Assembly (NCBI GenBank): GCA_015709695.1
Contig: CP054183.1
Coordinates: forward strand, 2,592,992-2,656,991
Direction of reading: 5' to 3'
From: Gammaproteobacteria bacterium
Lineage (GTDB): Bacteria > Pseudomonadota > Gammaproteobacteria > Steroidobacterales > GCA-2729495
Length of the DNA: 64,000 nucleotides
Each line of letters begins with the position of its first letter. The first letter of the stretch is position 1. Below are positions 43,849-52,508 of this stretch, piece after piece. Below the pieces are notes generated by a model that was not told the DNA's origin, ran no database searches, and saw nothing but the letters and a program-made list of their open reading frames with translations. The position numbers were made by a program, and so were the translations under genes.

Positions 43849-43876
43849 TTGGATGTTGCACGAGCGCGTTTATACT
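43849..43876 (+). promoter_or_regulatory. Likely sigma-70 promoter of the HU-like gene
   Basis: TTGGAT (43849-43854, four of six) and TATACT (43871-43876, five of six) are separated by 16 bp, about 50 bp before the ATG. The surrounding ~100 bases are less GC-rich than flanking genes. Confidence 0.6.
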
Positions 43877-43922
43877 TCGCTCCCGGGACTACATCTCTAC
43901 ACTCTCACGGAGTATTGAAAAA

Positions 43923-44234
43923 ATGGCGAAAAAGGGTGGCGCACCGACCAAGTCGGATATCCTCAACGCGATCGCGAAGGACACGAAGCTCTCCCGCAAG
44001 CAGGTGTCCTCGGTGTTCGACTCGCTCAACGGCGTGATCAAGAAGAGCCTGCGCAGCAACGGCCTGTTCACCATGCCGGGCCTGCTCAAGCTCAAGGTCA
44101 TCAAGAAGCCCGCGACCAAGGAACGCGAGGGCACGAATCCCTTCACCGGCGAGAAGATGGTCTTCAAGGCGAAGCCCGCCTCGAAGAAGGTCCGCGCGCT
44201 GCCGCTGAAGGCGCTCAAGGGCATGGTCAACTAG
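43923..44234 (+). CDS. HU/IHF-family DNA-binding protein
   Basis: A 103-residue nucleoid-associated protein with the HU fold: helices in PTKSDILNAIAKDTKLSRKQVSSVFDSLNGVIKKSL and the beta-arm region NPFTGEKMVFKAKPASKKVRALP. It is slightly longer than HU (90 residues) with a Lys-rich N- and C-terminus. Close relatives occur as a separate group in xanthomonads and allies. A strong promoter and terminator enclose it as a single-gene unit, consistent with high expression. I leave the symbol blank because HU-alpha/beta identity is unclear. Confidence 0.93.
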   Translation: MAKKGGAPTKSDILNAIAKDTKLSRKQVSSVFDSLNGVIKKSLRSNGLFTMPGLLKLKVIKKPATKEREGTNPFTGEKMVFKAKPASKKVRALPLKALKGMVN

Positions 44235-44263
44235 GCCAGGCAGCCTTTCACATGACGAATGCC

Positions 44264-44330
44264 GGGCCACGCCGCGCGCGTGGCCCGTTGGGTTCGGCCC
44301 GGAGTGGCGCAGCCGCTCCGGGCCTTTTTT
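44264..44330 (+). terminator. Tandem-hairpin intrinsic terminator after the HU-like gene
   Basis: A first hairpin (44264-44271 with 44279-44286, 8-bp stem) is followed by a second (44296-44304 with 44316-44324, 9-bp stem, 11-base loop) that runs directly into six T (44325-44330). The second is a classic rho-independent terminator. Confidence 0.9.
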
Positions 44331-44346
44331 CCACGGGGCCAAATCC

Positions 44347-45063
44347 ATGAAGCACCTCAAGTCAGCCAGTTTCCTCCTCCTCGGCCTGGTGTCGCTCACC
44401 GCAGCCTGCCAGCAGAAGCCGCCGGAGGCACCGAAGGCGTCCGCCATGACGGAAGACCAGAAGGCGATCTACGCCTATGGCGCCGCCATCGGCCAGCAGA
44501 TGGCAGAGCAGAACAAGCAGCTGCGCCTGTCCGCCGAGGAACTGGAAGTGTTCCGCAATGCCTTCGGCGACACTGTCTCGGGCAAGGAGCCGGCAGTGAA
44601 GATCGAGGAGTACGAGACGAAGTTCCGCGAACTCGCGCAGGCACGCATCGCCGCCGGTGCGGCCGATGCCAGGAAGACGGGCGAAGAGTTCCTCGCCAGC
44701 GCCGCCTCCCAGCAGGGCGCCGTGAAGACCGACTCGGGCCTGGTATTCCGCACCATCACCCCGGGCAAGGGTGGCGCGCACCCGCAGGCAACCGACAAGG
44801 TCAAGGTGCACTACCAGGGCACGCTTCCCGACGGCACGGTCTTCGACAGCTCCCTGCAGCGCGGCCAGCCCGCGGAGTTCACGCTGAACCAGGTCATCCC
44901 CTGCTGGACCGAGGGCGTGCAACGCATGCAGGTCGGCGAAAAGGCGCAGCTGGTGTGCCCGGCGACGCTGGCCTATGGCGACCGCAACACCGGCGGTCCC
45001 ATCCCGCCCGGTTCCACCCTCAACTTCGAGGTGGAGCTGCTCGAGATCAACCCGAAGCAGTAG
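44347..45063 (+). CDS. FKBP-type peptidyl-prolyl isomerase, Mip-like lipoprotein
   Basis: A 238-residue exported folding catalyst. The signal ends in TAAC with Cys21, a likely lipidation site. An N-terminal dimerisation helix region (about 40-125) is followed by the FKBP domain (about 140-236) with VKVHYQGTLPDGTVFDSS, the active-site VIPCWTEGVQRM (Trp retained) and the C-terminal FEVELLEI. This architecture matches Mip/FkpA. It begins just after the HU terminator. The TRAP genes start 70 bp downstream. Confidence 0.93.
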   Translation: MKHLKSASFLLLGLVSLTAACQQKPPEAPKASAMTEDQKAIYAYGAAIGQQMAEQNKQLRLSAEELEVFRNAFGDTVSGKEPAVKIEEYETKFRELAQARIAAGAADARKTGEEFLASAASQQGAVKTDSGLVFRTITPGKGGAHPQATDKVKVHYQGTLPDGTVFDSSLQRGQPAEFTLNQVIPCWTEGVQRMQVGEKAQLVCPATLAYGDRNTGGPIPPGSTLNFEVELLEINPKQ

Positions 45064-45133
45064 GCACCACGGCGGCAGCGCGCCCGGCAGCGCGGGCGCG
45101 CTGCCGTTGCGCCGCGGGTTATCATCGCCCGCC

Positions 45134-46138
45134 ATGGCCATCGCCCGCGCCGCCATCCTGCTGCTGACCCTCGGCCTGTGGAGCCTGGGCACCCGGGCCG
45201 GTGAAGTCACACTCACGCTGGCCAGTGCCTGGAGCCAGCGGCAGAACTTCACCGCCGACTTCCTCCGCTACGTCGAGGCCGTGAACCGCGCCGGGCAAGG
45301 CCTGGTGCAGATCCGCTTCCTCGGCGGGCCCGAGGCCGTGCCCGAGCAGCAGCTCCTGTATGCCCTGCGCCGCGGCGTCATCGACATGGCCTTCGGCGGC
45401 ATGACCTACTACCGCGGCGTGCTGCCCGAAGGCGACGCCCTGTTCGCCTCCACCCTGGACCCGGACCGCGCCCGGGCCAGTGGCGCGCTCGACGCCCTGC
45501 AGCCTTACTGGCGCGAGCGCATCAATGCCCACCTGGTCGGCTGGGTGCAGGCCGGCATGGGCGCGCAGTTCTACCTGCGCACGGTGCCGCGCTTTCGTGC
45601 CGACGGCCTGCCGGACCTCACCGGCCTTGCCATCCGCACCTCGCCATCCAACCGCGAGATGCTCGACGCGCTGGGCGCCCGCGCCGTGCAGATCCCGGTG
45701 AGCGAGATCTACACGGCCCTGGAACGCGGCATGGTGGATGGCATCGCCTTCACCACCATCGGCCTGCCGGACCTGGGCGTCGGGCAGTTCATCCACTACC
45801 GCATCGATCCACCGGTGCTGCAGCTCTCGGTCTGCCTGCAGGTGAACCTCGACACCTGGAACCGCCTGGCGCCGGCGGCCCGCGCGCTGCTGGAGGCCGA
45901 AGCCATCCGCTACGAGCACGGCAACCGCGAACGCTTCCTCGCGTTGCAGGCCGGCGAGCAGCGGCAGCTTGCAGCCGATGGCCTGAAGAGCGTAAGCGTC
46001 GCACCGGAGCGGGTGGCGGCCTTCAGCGACCTGGCCTTCGAGACCGTCTGGCAGCGGCTGGCGGCGCGCGCACCCGCCTCGGCCGCACGCCTGCGGCCGC
46101 TGTTCTGGCCGGAGAGCCCGGCAATGCCAGCGCGGTGA
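45134..46138 (+). CDS. dctP: TRAP transporter solute-binding protein (DctP-type)
   Basis: A 334-residue periplasmic binding protein with a signal peptide to about residue 22. It has the TRAP binding-domain pattern: LASAWSQRQNF at the start, the conserved Arg in LAIRTSPSNREMLDALGA (near residue 175) that pairs with the ligand carboxylate, and the hinge helix VSEIYTALERGMVDG. The ligand is probably an organic acid. The stop overlaps the next gene by GTGA. Confidence 0.93.
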   Translation: MAIARAAILLLTLGLWSLGTRAGEVTLTLASAWSQRQNFTADFLRYVEAVNRAGQGLVQIRFLGGPEAVPEQQLLYALRRGVIDMAFGGMTYYRGVLPEGDALFASTLDPDRARASGALDALQPYWRERINAHLVGWVQAGMGAQFYLRTVPRFRADGLPDLTGLAIRTSPSNREMLDALGARAVQIPVSEIYTALERGMVDGIAFTTIGLPDLGVGQFIHYRIDPPVLQLSVCLQVNLDTWNRLAPAARALLEAEAIRYEHGNRERFLALQAGEQRQLAADGLKSVSVAPERVAAFSDLAFETVWQRLAARAPASAARLRPLFWPESPAMPAR

Positions 46139-46644
46139 ACCGCATCGTTCGCGCCTACGACGCGCTGGTGGACGGCCTGGTCCGGGCGGCCGGGCTCATC
46201 ATGGCTGCGGTCTGCCTGCTCATCGCCTGGGATGTCATCGCGCGCAACCTCGGCCTGCATCCGCCGCGATCCACGGTGGCCCTGACCGAGTACGCCCTGC
46301 TCTACACCACCATGGCGGTGGCGCCGGCACTGGTGCGCGAGCGCGGCCATATCGTCATCGAGCTGCTCCACGAGCGCTTCCCGCCGCGGCTGCGCCGCTG
46401 GGTCGACCGCTGCATCCTGGTCTTCTCCACGGCGCTCTCGCTGCTGGTGGCGCTGCTGGCGACGATGCTGGCCGTGGAAGCCACACGCCGGGGCGAGATC
46501 GACGTCCGCTCGCTGGACGTACCACGGGCCTGGCTGTTCGCGCCGCTGGCGGCCGGCTTCCTGCTCACGGCCACGGAGCTCCTGCGCCTGCTCTGGCGCG
46601 GCGAAAACCTGGCACGCCCGGCTTCCGGGCAGGGCAGCCTGTGA
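46135..46644 (+). CDS. dctQ: TRAP transporter small membrane subunit (DctQ-type)
   Basis: A 169-residue four-helix inner-membrane protein (helices near 18-35, 47-65, 88-110, 128-150) that joins the large subunit. Features typical of DctQ: WDVIARN near 32 and the ERGHIVIELL segment near 69-78. GTG start overlapping dctP, and its stop overlaps dctM. Confidence 0.92.
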   Translation: MNRIVRAYDALVDGLVRAAGLIMAAVCLLIAWDVIARNLGLHPPRSTVALTEYALLYTTMAVAPALVRERGHIVIELLHERFPPRLRRWVDRCILVFSTALSLLVALLATMLAVEATRRGEIDVRSLDVPRAWLFAPLAAGFLLTATELLRLLWRGENLARPASGQGSL

Positions 46645-47957
46645 GCCCGGTCGAGTCCGGAGCCCTGGTCTTCGCCACGGTGCTGGTGCTGATGGCGCTG
46701 GGCGTGCCGGTACTGTTCGCCTTCCTCGGCGCCAACCTGCTCGGCGCCTGGCTGCTCATGCACGGCTTTGCCGGCCTGCTGCAGGCGGTGGACAACTCGG
46801 TCAGCCTGATCACCTCGTTCACGCTGGTGGCGGTGCCGCTGTTCGTGATGATGGGCAGCCTGCTGTTCCACAGTGGCCTGGCGGTGCGGGTCTTCGATGC
46901 GCTGGATACCTTCTTCGGGCGCATCCCCGGTCGGCTCTGCTACCTGACGGTCGCGGGCAGCACGGCGTTCTCCACCCTCACCGGCTCGACCCTCGCCAAC
47001 ACCGCGATGCTCGGCTCGCTGATGGTCCCGGAGATGATTCGCCGCGGCTACGCGCCGCGCATGGCCATCGGCCCGGTGGTGGGCACAGGCGGCCTGGCCA
47101 TGCTGATCCCGCCCTCGTCGCTGGCGGTGCTGCTGGGCAGCCTTGCCGGCATCAACATCGGCGCGCTGCTGATCGCCGGCCTGCTGCCCGGGATGATGCT
47201 GGCCGCCCTGTACTGCGCCAGCATCTGGCTGCAGCTGCGGGTCAACCCCGGCCTGGCCCCGGTCTACGAGGTTGCAGCCGTACCGGCTGGCCGCCGGCTG
47301 CGACTGCTGGTCACCAACGTGTTGCCCCTCGGTCTGGTGCTGTTCGCCGTGGTGGGGCTCATCGTCATCGGCATCGCCACCCCGTCCGAGGCGGCTGCCT
47401 TCGGCGTGCTGGCAGTGGTGCTCATCGCCGCGGCACAGGGCTGCCTGGGCATCGGCGCCATCAACGCGGCGCTGCGGGATACCGTGATCGTCACCGGCAT
47501 GGTGTTCGTGCTGATCATCGCCGCCTCGGTGTTCAGCCAGCTCATGGCCTTCTCGGGACTCAGCCGCGTGGCCGTGGACTGGGCACTGGCGCTCGAAGGC
47601 GGCGCCCTGCTGAAGCTCGCCCTGATGTTCACGGCGGTGCTGGTTCTCGGCTGCTTCCTCGACCAGATCTCGATCATGCTGCTGACGATCCCGATCTTCT
47701 TCCCGCTGGTGAAGGCGCTCGGCATCGACCCGGTCTGGTTCGGCCTGCTGGTGCTGCTGGCCCTGGAGATGAGCCTGACGACGCCGCCATTCGGCCTGCT
47801 GCTGTTCGTCATGCTCGGCGTCTCGCCGCCCGGCACCCGCTTCGGCGATGTCGTGCGTGCCGCCCTGCCGTACCTCGGCTGCAACCTGCTGCTGGCGCTG
47901 CTGCTGCTCGCCTTTCCGGCCATCGCCCTCTGGCTGCCGGAACTGCTGCTGCGCTAG
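46641..47957 (+). CDS. dctM: TRAP transporter large permease subunit (DctM-type)
   Basis: The Na+-driven channel subunit, 438 residues with about 12 helices. Family sequences: PLFVMMGSLLFHSG, GSTAFSTLTGSTLANTAMLGS, IPPSSLAVLLG (first substrate/ion hairpin), and LTIPIFFPLVKALG, TPPFGLLLFVM in the second half. GTG start overlapping dctQ. It drives uptake of the ligand bound by DctP; the two catabolic-looking enzymes follow within 12 bp. Confidence 0.95.
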   Translation: MSPVESGALVFATVLVLMALGVPVLFAFLGANLLGAWLLMHGFAGLLQAVDNSVSLITSFTLVAVPLFVMMGSLLFHSGLAVRVFDALDTFFGRIPGRLCYLTVAGSTAFSTLTGSTLANTAMLGSLMVPEMIRRGYAPRMAIGPVVGTGGLAMLIPPSSLAVLLGSLAGINIGALLIAGLLPGMMLAALYCASIWLQLRVNPGLAPVYEVAAVPAGRRLRLLVTNVLPLGLVLFAVVGLIVIGIATPSEAAAFGVLAVVLIAAAQGCLGIGAINAALRDTVIVTGMVFVLIIAASVFSQLMAFSGLSRVAVDWALALEGGALLKLALMFTAVLVLGCFLDQISIMLLTIPIFFPLVKALGIDPVWFGLLVLLALEMSLTTPPFGLLLFVMLGVSPPGTRFGDVVRAALPYLGCNLLLALLLLAFPAIALWLPELLLR

Positions 47958-47969
47958 CCTCACGCCACC

Positions 47970-49184
47970 ATGAGCGCGCAGGCGGCAGTTCCGGTGGTGG
48001 TGGTGGGCGCGGGCCCGGTCGGCCTGTGCACCGCGCTCTGCCTCGCCCGCCGCGGCATCAGCACGGTGTTGCTGGAGCGCGAGCGCCAGCTGCCCGCCGA
48101 CCTGCGCGCCTCGACATTCCACCCGCCGACACTGGAGATGCTCGAGGACCTCGGGCTCACCGGCGCCATCCTGCAGGGTGGCCTGCGGGCTCCGACCTGG
48201 CAGATACGCCAGCACGAGACCCACGAACGCGCGGTCTTCGACCTCGGCGTACTCGCCGGCGACACGCGCCACCCCTACCGGGTGCAGTTCGAGCAGGCGG
48301 CATTCTGCCGCCTGGCGCTGGACGCCGTGCGCGCCGAACCCCGCATCCGCGTCAGCTTTGGTGCCGAGGTCAAGGGCATGGTCCGGCTGGACGATGCGGT
48401 GAGCCTTTCCGTCACCCACCCGGGTGGCCGCGATGCTCTGCGGGCCCGCTACGTGGTCGCCGCCGACGGTGCCGGCAGCACGCTGCGGCGCCTGCTGGCG
48501 CTGCCCTTCGAGGGGCTGACCTACCCGGAAACCACGGTGCTCGCCACCACCACCTTTCCGTTCGAGAACCACCTGCCCGGACTTTCCCGGGTCAACTATG
48601 TCTGGATCGGCGACAGCAACTACGCGCTGCTGCGCCTGCCGGACTGCTGGCGAGTCAGCCTCTACCCGGATCCGGACGAGGACCCGCAGGCCGAACCCTG
48701 GCGCATGGACGACCCGGCGCGCATCGAGGCGAAGCTGCAACGGATCGTGCCGCAGACGGGCCGTTACGAGGTGCTGGAGCATCGCCCCTACCGCGTGCAC
48801 CAGCGCATCGTGCCGACCTACCATTCCGGCCGCGTGCTGCTGGCGGGCGATGCCGCACACGTCAACAGCCCTTCCGGGGGCATGGGCATGAACTGCGGCA
48901 TCCACGATGCCTTCAGCCTCGCCGAAAAGCTCGCCGGCGTATTCGAAGGCGGCAGCGAGGACCTGCTGGCACTCTATGATCGCCAGCGCCGCCCGGTGGC
49001 GGCCGACGAGATCCTCCGCCAGGCAGACCGCAACCGCCATCGCATGCGCAATGCCGATCCCGCCTGGCGTCGCGCGGAACTCGCGCGCCTGCAGGCCATT
49101 GCCGCGGATCGCGATGCGGCCCGCGCGCACCTGCTGGCATCCTCCATGATCGCCGGCCTGCGCCGGGCAGCCACCATCCAGTGA
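47970..49184 (+). CDS. FAD-dependent aromatic hydroxylase-like monooxygenase
   Basis: A 404-residue class A flavoprotein monooxygenase. It shows VVGAGPVGLCTAL (GxGxxG at about 11-17), the DG motif (VVAADGAGSTLRRLL near 165) and the GD motif (LLAGDAAHVNSPSGGMGMN near 293-312). The FAD/NAD(P)H arrangement fits ring hydroxylases such as those for phenols, hydroxybenzoates or hydroxypyridines. No thioredoxin-like tail as in PheA/phenol hydroxylases is present. It lies 12 bp behind the TRAP permease and 10 bp before the isomerase-like gene, suggesting one catabolic operon; substrate not determined. Confidence 0.88.
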   Translation: MSAQAAVPVVVVGAGPVGLCTALCLARRGISTVLLERERQLPADLRASTFHPPTLEMLEDLGLTGAILQGGLRAPTWQIRQHETHERAVFDLGVLAGDTRHPYRVQFEQAAFCRLALDAVRAEPRIRVSFGAEVKGMVRLDDAVSLSVTHPGGRDALRARYVVAADGAGSTLRRLLALPFEGLTYPETTVLATTTFPFENHLPGLSRVNYVWIGDSNYALLRLPDCWRVSLYPDPDEDPQAEPWRMDDPARIEAKLQRIVPQTGRYEVLEHRPYRVHQRIVPTYHSGRVLLAGDAAHVNSPSGGMGMNCGIHDAFSLAEKLAGVFEGGSEDLLALYDRQRRPVAADEILRQADRNRHRMRNADPAWRRAELARLQAIAADRDAARAHLLASSMIAGLRRAATIQ

Positions 49185-49194
49185 GGCCACGTTG

Positions 49195-49932
49195 ATGCAA
49201 GCGGATGCCAGCAGGCGCGACTACGGCACGGCCGGCCGCATCGGTGTCGGCACGCCGCAGGCCAACCCTACCGTGGAGGCCGAGTTCCGCCAGTTGCTGC
49301 CGGCCCGGGTGGAGTTCCTCACCACGCGCCTGGTGAGCAGCCGGGCCGATGCCCGCGAGCGCCTGGTGGAGTACCTCGAGCACCTGGACGATTACCTGGC
49401 GGCCTACGGCGGCCTGGCGCTGGACCTGTTCTGCTTCGCCTGCACCGGCTCTTCGTACCTGCTGGGCCATGCCCGCGAGCGCGAACGAGTGGACCATGCC
49501 GCGCAGCGCTTCGGCTACCCGGTGCTGACCGCAACGGAAGCCCTGGAGGAGCGGTTGCACCAGCTGCGTGCCACGCGCATTGCGCTGCTCGCGCCCTATC
49601 CCCGGTGGCTCATCGACGCCGCGGCGGACTGGTGGCGCAGCCGTGGGTTCGAGGTCAGCAGCTGCCACCCCGTCGCCATCGCGCGGCCCGGCGACACCCG
49701 CAGCATCTACGAGCTCACCAGCGCCGACGCACTGGCCGCGGCCCGCGCGGCCGGTGACCTGCGCGCGGATGCGTTGCTGATGTCCGGTACCGGCATGGCG
49801 ACCCTGCCGGCGCTGGCGGCGATCCGCGCGTCGGTCGGCGTGCCCGTGGTCACCTCCAACCTGGCGCTGGCCGGGCAGGCCCTCGCCCGGCTGGGCCTGG
49901 TGCCCTCAGCGCTGCCCGGCGCGGGTGGCTGA
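49195..49932 (+). CDS. Asp/Glu racemase-superfamily protein (maleate isomerase/AMDase-like)
   Basis: A 245-residue cytosolic enzyme of the Asp/Glu/hydantoin racemase superfamily. IGVGTPQANPTVEAEF opens the fold; the first catalytic Cys is at CFACTGSSYL (Cys83). At the second site, where maleate isomerases and racemases have SCT, it has SGT (Gly198), so only one active Cys remains. Arylmalonate decarboxylases also have one Cys, but at the other site. Chemistry may thus differ: isomerisation of a maleamate/maleate-like ring-cleavage product or decarboxylation. It ends the TRAP-monooxygenase unit and its end overlaps nhaA by 27 bases tail-to-tail. Confidence 0.85.
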   Translation: MQADASRRDYGTAGRIGVGTPQANPTVEAEFRQLLPARVEFLTTRLVSSRADARERLVEYLEHLDDYLAAYGGLALDLFCFACTGSSYLLGHARERERVDHAAQRFGYPVLTATEALEERLHQLRATRIALLAPYPRWLIDAAADWWRSRGFEVSSCHPVAIARPGDTRSIYELTSADALAAARAAGDLRADALLMSGTGMATLPALAAIRASVGVPVVTSNLALAGQALARLGLVPSALPGAGG

Positions 49933-51309
49933 TCCCAGCAGCCACAACCAGCTCATGCCACCCAGGCCGGCGATGAGCGAGGCAGCGATGATGCCGGTCT
50001 TCGCCAGCAGCAGGTATGCCGGTTGCTCCATGTAGGCCAGCTCGGCGATGAAGATCGACATGGTGAAGCCGATGCCGGCCAGCAGGCCGACGGCAGCGAT
50101 CTGCGCCATGCGCGTCTGCGCCGGCAGCTGCGCCAGGCCCAGGCGCAGCGCCAGCCAGCTCGCGCCGGTCACGCCGACGAACTTGCCGAGCACCAGGCCG
50201 ACGGTGACGCCGAGGGCCACCGGCTGGCGGAAGATTTCGCCCAGGGTACCGGGGTCCAGGCGAATGCCGGCATTGAACAGCGCAAACAGCGGGATCACGC
50301 CGAACGCCACGGGCAGATGCCAGGCGTGTTCCAGCCGCTGCAGCGGCGCCTGGACGGCCACCGCCCCGTTCTCCAGGGCCTGCACCGCCGCGTGCATCTC
50401 CTCGTTGGCCAGGATGCCCGCGCCAGGCGCGCGGCTGGCGTCGAAGCGCTCGGTCAAGCGGCGCAGCTGGGCGCTGAACCACGCCGCGTCGTACCTGGGC
50501 CGCGCCGGCACGGTGAAGGCACCGATCACGCCCGCCAGCGTCGCATGCACGCCTGACTGCAGCATGGTGAACCACAGGGCCACGGCCAGCAGGAAATACG
50601 GCAGCACGCGACGCACTCCCGCCAGGTTCAGCACCACCAGAGCGGCGACCACGGCCACGGCGCCGGCCAGCCACGGGAGGACCAGCTCGCCCGTGTAGAA
50701 CAGGGCGATCACCGCCACCGCGCCCAGGTCATCGACGATCGCCAGGGCCACCAGGAACATGATCAGTCCCCTGGGCACCCGCCCGGCCAGCATCACCAGC
50801 GCCCCGGCGGCGAAGGCGATGTCGGTGGCCATGGGTATCCCCCAACCGTGCACGGCATCGCCACCGGCGTTGAAGCCGAGGAAGACCAGCGCCGGCACCA
50901 CCATGCCACCCAGTGCGGCCGCCACTGGCAGGGCGGCCTGGCGTGGCTCCGCCAGCTCGCCCACCAGCAGCTCGCGCTTGAGCTCCAGGCCGACGACGAA
51001 GAAGAAGAACGCCATCAGGCCATCGTTGATCCAGTGGTGCAGGGACATCTCCAGGCGCCAGCTGCCGATGCCGATGCTGACCGGCAGCCGCACCAGCTGC
51101 CAGTACGCCTCGGCCAGGCTGCTGTTGGCGAGGACCAGGGCTGCCACCGTGGCGGCGAACAGCAGGAGACCGCCGCTCGTCTGGCTGCGGATGAACTCCT
51201 CGAAAGGACTCAGGACCCGCTCGAAGGCCCGCTCCCAGGGTGCATGGAGGATGCCCCTGCCCGGCCCGGTTGCCGGCTGTTGCCCGTCGTCCTGCTGCTG
51301 GTCGCGCAT
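49906..51309 (-). CDS. nhaA: Na+/H+ antiporter NhaA
   Basis: A 467-residue inner-membrane antiporter with about 12 helices that expels Na+ in exchange for protons. Asp193-Asp194 of IVDDLGAVAVIALFY form the ion site and Asp163 lies in ATDIAFAAGAL. The helix NDGLMAFFFFVVGLELKRE (about 95-113) is also characteristic. The N-terminal ~40 residues are a charged cytosolic extension. An insertion around 280-330 lengthens the loop between helices compared with E. coli NhaA (388 residues). Convergent with the preceding gene. Confidence 0.96.
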   Translation of the reverse strand: MRDQQQDDGQQPATGPGRGILHAPWERAFERVLSPFEEFIRSQTSGGLLLFAATVAALVLANSSLAEAYWQLVRLPVSIGIGSWRLEMSLHHWINDGLMAFFFFVVGLELKRELLVGELAEPRQAALPVAAALGGMVVPALVFLGFNAGGDAVHGWGIPMATDIAFAAGALVMLAGRVPRGLIMFLVALAIVDDLGAVAVIALFYTGELVLPWLAGAVAVVAALVVLNLAGVRRVLPYFLLAVALWFTMLQSGVHATLAGVIGAFTVPARPRYDAAWFSAQLRRLTERFDASRAPGAGILANEEMHAAVQALENGAVAVQAPLQRLEHAWHLPVAFGVIPLFALFNAGIRLDPGTLGEIFRQPVALGVTVGLVLGKFVGVTGASWLALRLGLAQLPAQTRMAQIAAVGLLAGIGFTMSIFIAELAYMEQPAYLLLAKTGIIAASLIAGLGGMSWLWLLGSATRAGQR

Positions 51310-51371
51310 CCACCTGTCCCGTCATGCCCTGCCGCGGCTGTCCATGCTACCTGCTTCCCTATAATCGCCGC

Positions 51372-52508
51372 ATGGATCGCACGCTCACCCATCTCGGCGC
51401 CATGAGCGTCAGCCGCTTCATGCGTGAACATTGGCAGCGCCGGCCGCTGCTGGTCCGCAATGCCCTGACACCCCCAGCGGTGGACCGCAGGCAGCTGTTC
51501 GCCCTCGCGGCTCGCGACGAGGTCGAGTCACGCCTCATCGTGCGCCGTGGACAGGACTGGACACTGCGCCACGGGCCGATCCCGCGACGCGCCCTGCCAC
51601 CGTTGCGCCAGAAGCACTGGACGTTGCTGGTGCAGGGCCTCGACGGGCTCGACCAGGCGGCGCACCGGTTCCTCGCGCGCTTTCGCTTCGTCCCCGACGC
51701 CAGGCTGGACGACCTGATGGCGAGCTACGCCAGCGATGGCGGCGGGGTCGGGCCTCACGTGGACAACTACGATGTCTTCCTGGTGCAGGCCGCGGGCTTT
51801 CGCCGCTGGCGCATCGGCAGGGCGCGCGATCCCCGCCTGCAGCCGGGACGCCCGCTGCGGCTGCTGGCACATTTCCAGCCCGAGCAGGAATGGCTGCTCG
51901 GGCCGGGTGACCTGCTCTACCTGCCGCCGGGAGTCGCCCACGACGGCATTGCCGTGGGCGAGAGCATCACGCTGTCGGTGGGCTATCGCACGCCCACTTT
52001 TCAGGAGCTGCTCGATCCCTGGTTCGCGGATTTCGCCAGCCGCAACGAGCTCCCCGGCCGCTATGCCGATCCCGGACTGCGGCCCACGACACGCCCGGGT
52101 GCGCTGCCACCCGCCATGGTCGCGCGCGTGCACGCCGCCCTGTCACGCCACCGCCCGCGGCGCGCGGACACCGAGCGCTTCCTGCTCGAGTACCTCTCCG
52201 AACCCAAGGACCACATCGTCTTCCGACGGCCACCGCGGATACCGGCGCCGGCTGCCTTCGCGCGCGCCGCCCGGCGCCGCGGCGTCCTGCTCGACCCGCG
52301 CAGCCGCCTGCTGACCGGTCGCACGGGAGTCGGCATCAATGGGGAGTTCGTTCCAGCTGCGCCGGGTGGCGTACCGGCCAGCCTGAGGCAACTGGCCGAT
52401 CGCCGGCGCCTCGACGGACGACAGCTCGCCGCCGCGCCAGCGGCCTGCCTCACCCTGCTCCGCGACTGGCTTCAGGCCGGCTGGCTGACGCTGGGCCCGG
52501 GGCGCTAG
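51372..52508 (+). CDS. roxA: RoxA/YcfD-type 2OG-dependent ribosomal oxygenase
   Basis: A 378-residue JmjC/cupin oxygenase that in E. coli hydroxylates an Arg of ribosomal protein L16. The iron site is His129-x-Asp131 (in GGVGPHVDNYDVF) with distal His190 in LPPGVAHDG. FRRWRIG follows as in the family. The C-terminal half (about 210-375) forms the dimerisation and winged-helix regions. Divergent from nhaA with 62 bp between starts; its 3' end overlaps the convergent MFS gene by four bases. Confidence 0.9.
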   Translation: MDRTLTHLGAMSVSRFMREHWQRRPLLVRNALTPPAVDRRQLFALAARDEVESRLIVRRGQDWTLRHGPIPRRALPPLRQKHWTLLVQGLDGLDQAAHRFLARFRFVPDARLDDLMASYASDGGGVGPHVDNYDVFLVQAAGFRRWRIGRARDPRLQPGRPLRLLAHFQPEQEWLLGPGDLLYLPPGVAHDGIAVGESITLSVGYRTPTFQELLDPWFADFASRNELPGRYADPGLRPTTRPGALPPAMVARVHAALSRHRPRRADTERFLLEYLSEPKDHIVFRRPPRIPAPAAFARAARRRGVLLDPRSRLLTGRTGVGINGEFVPAAPGGVPASLRQLADRRRLDGRQLAAAPAACLTLLRDWLQAGWLTLGPGR

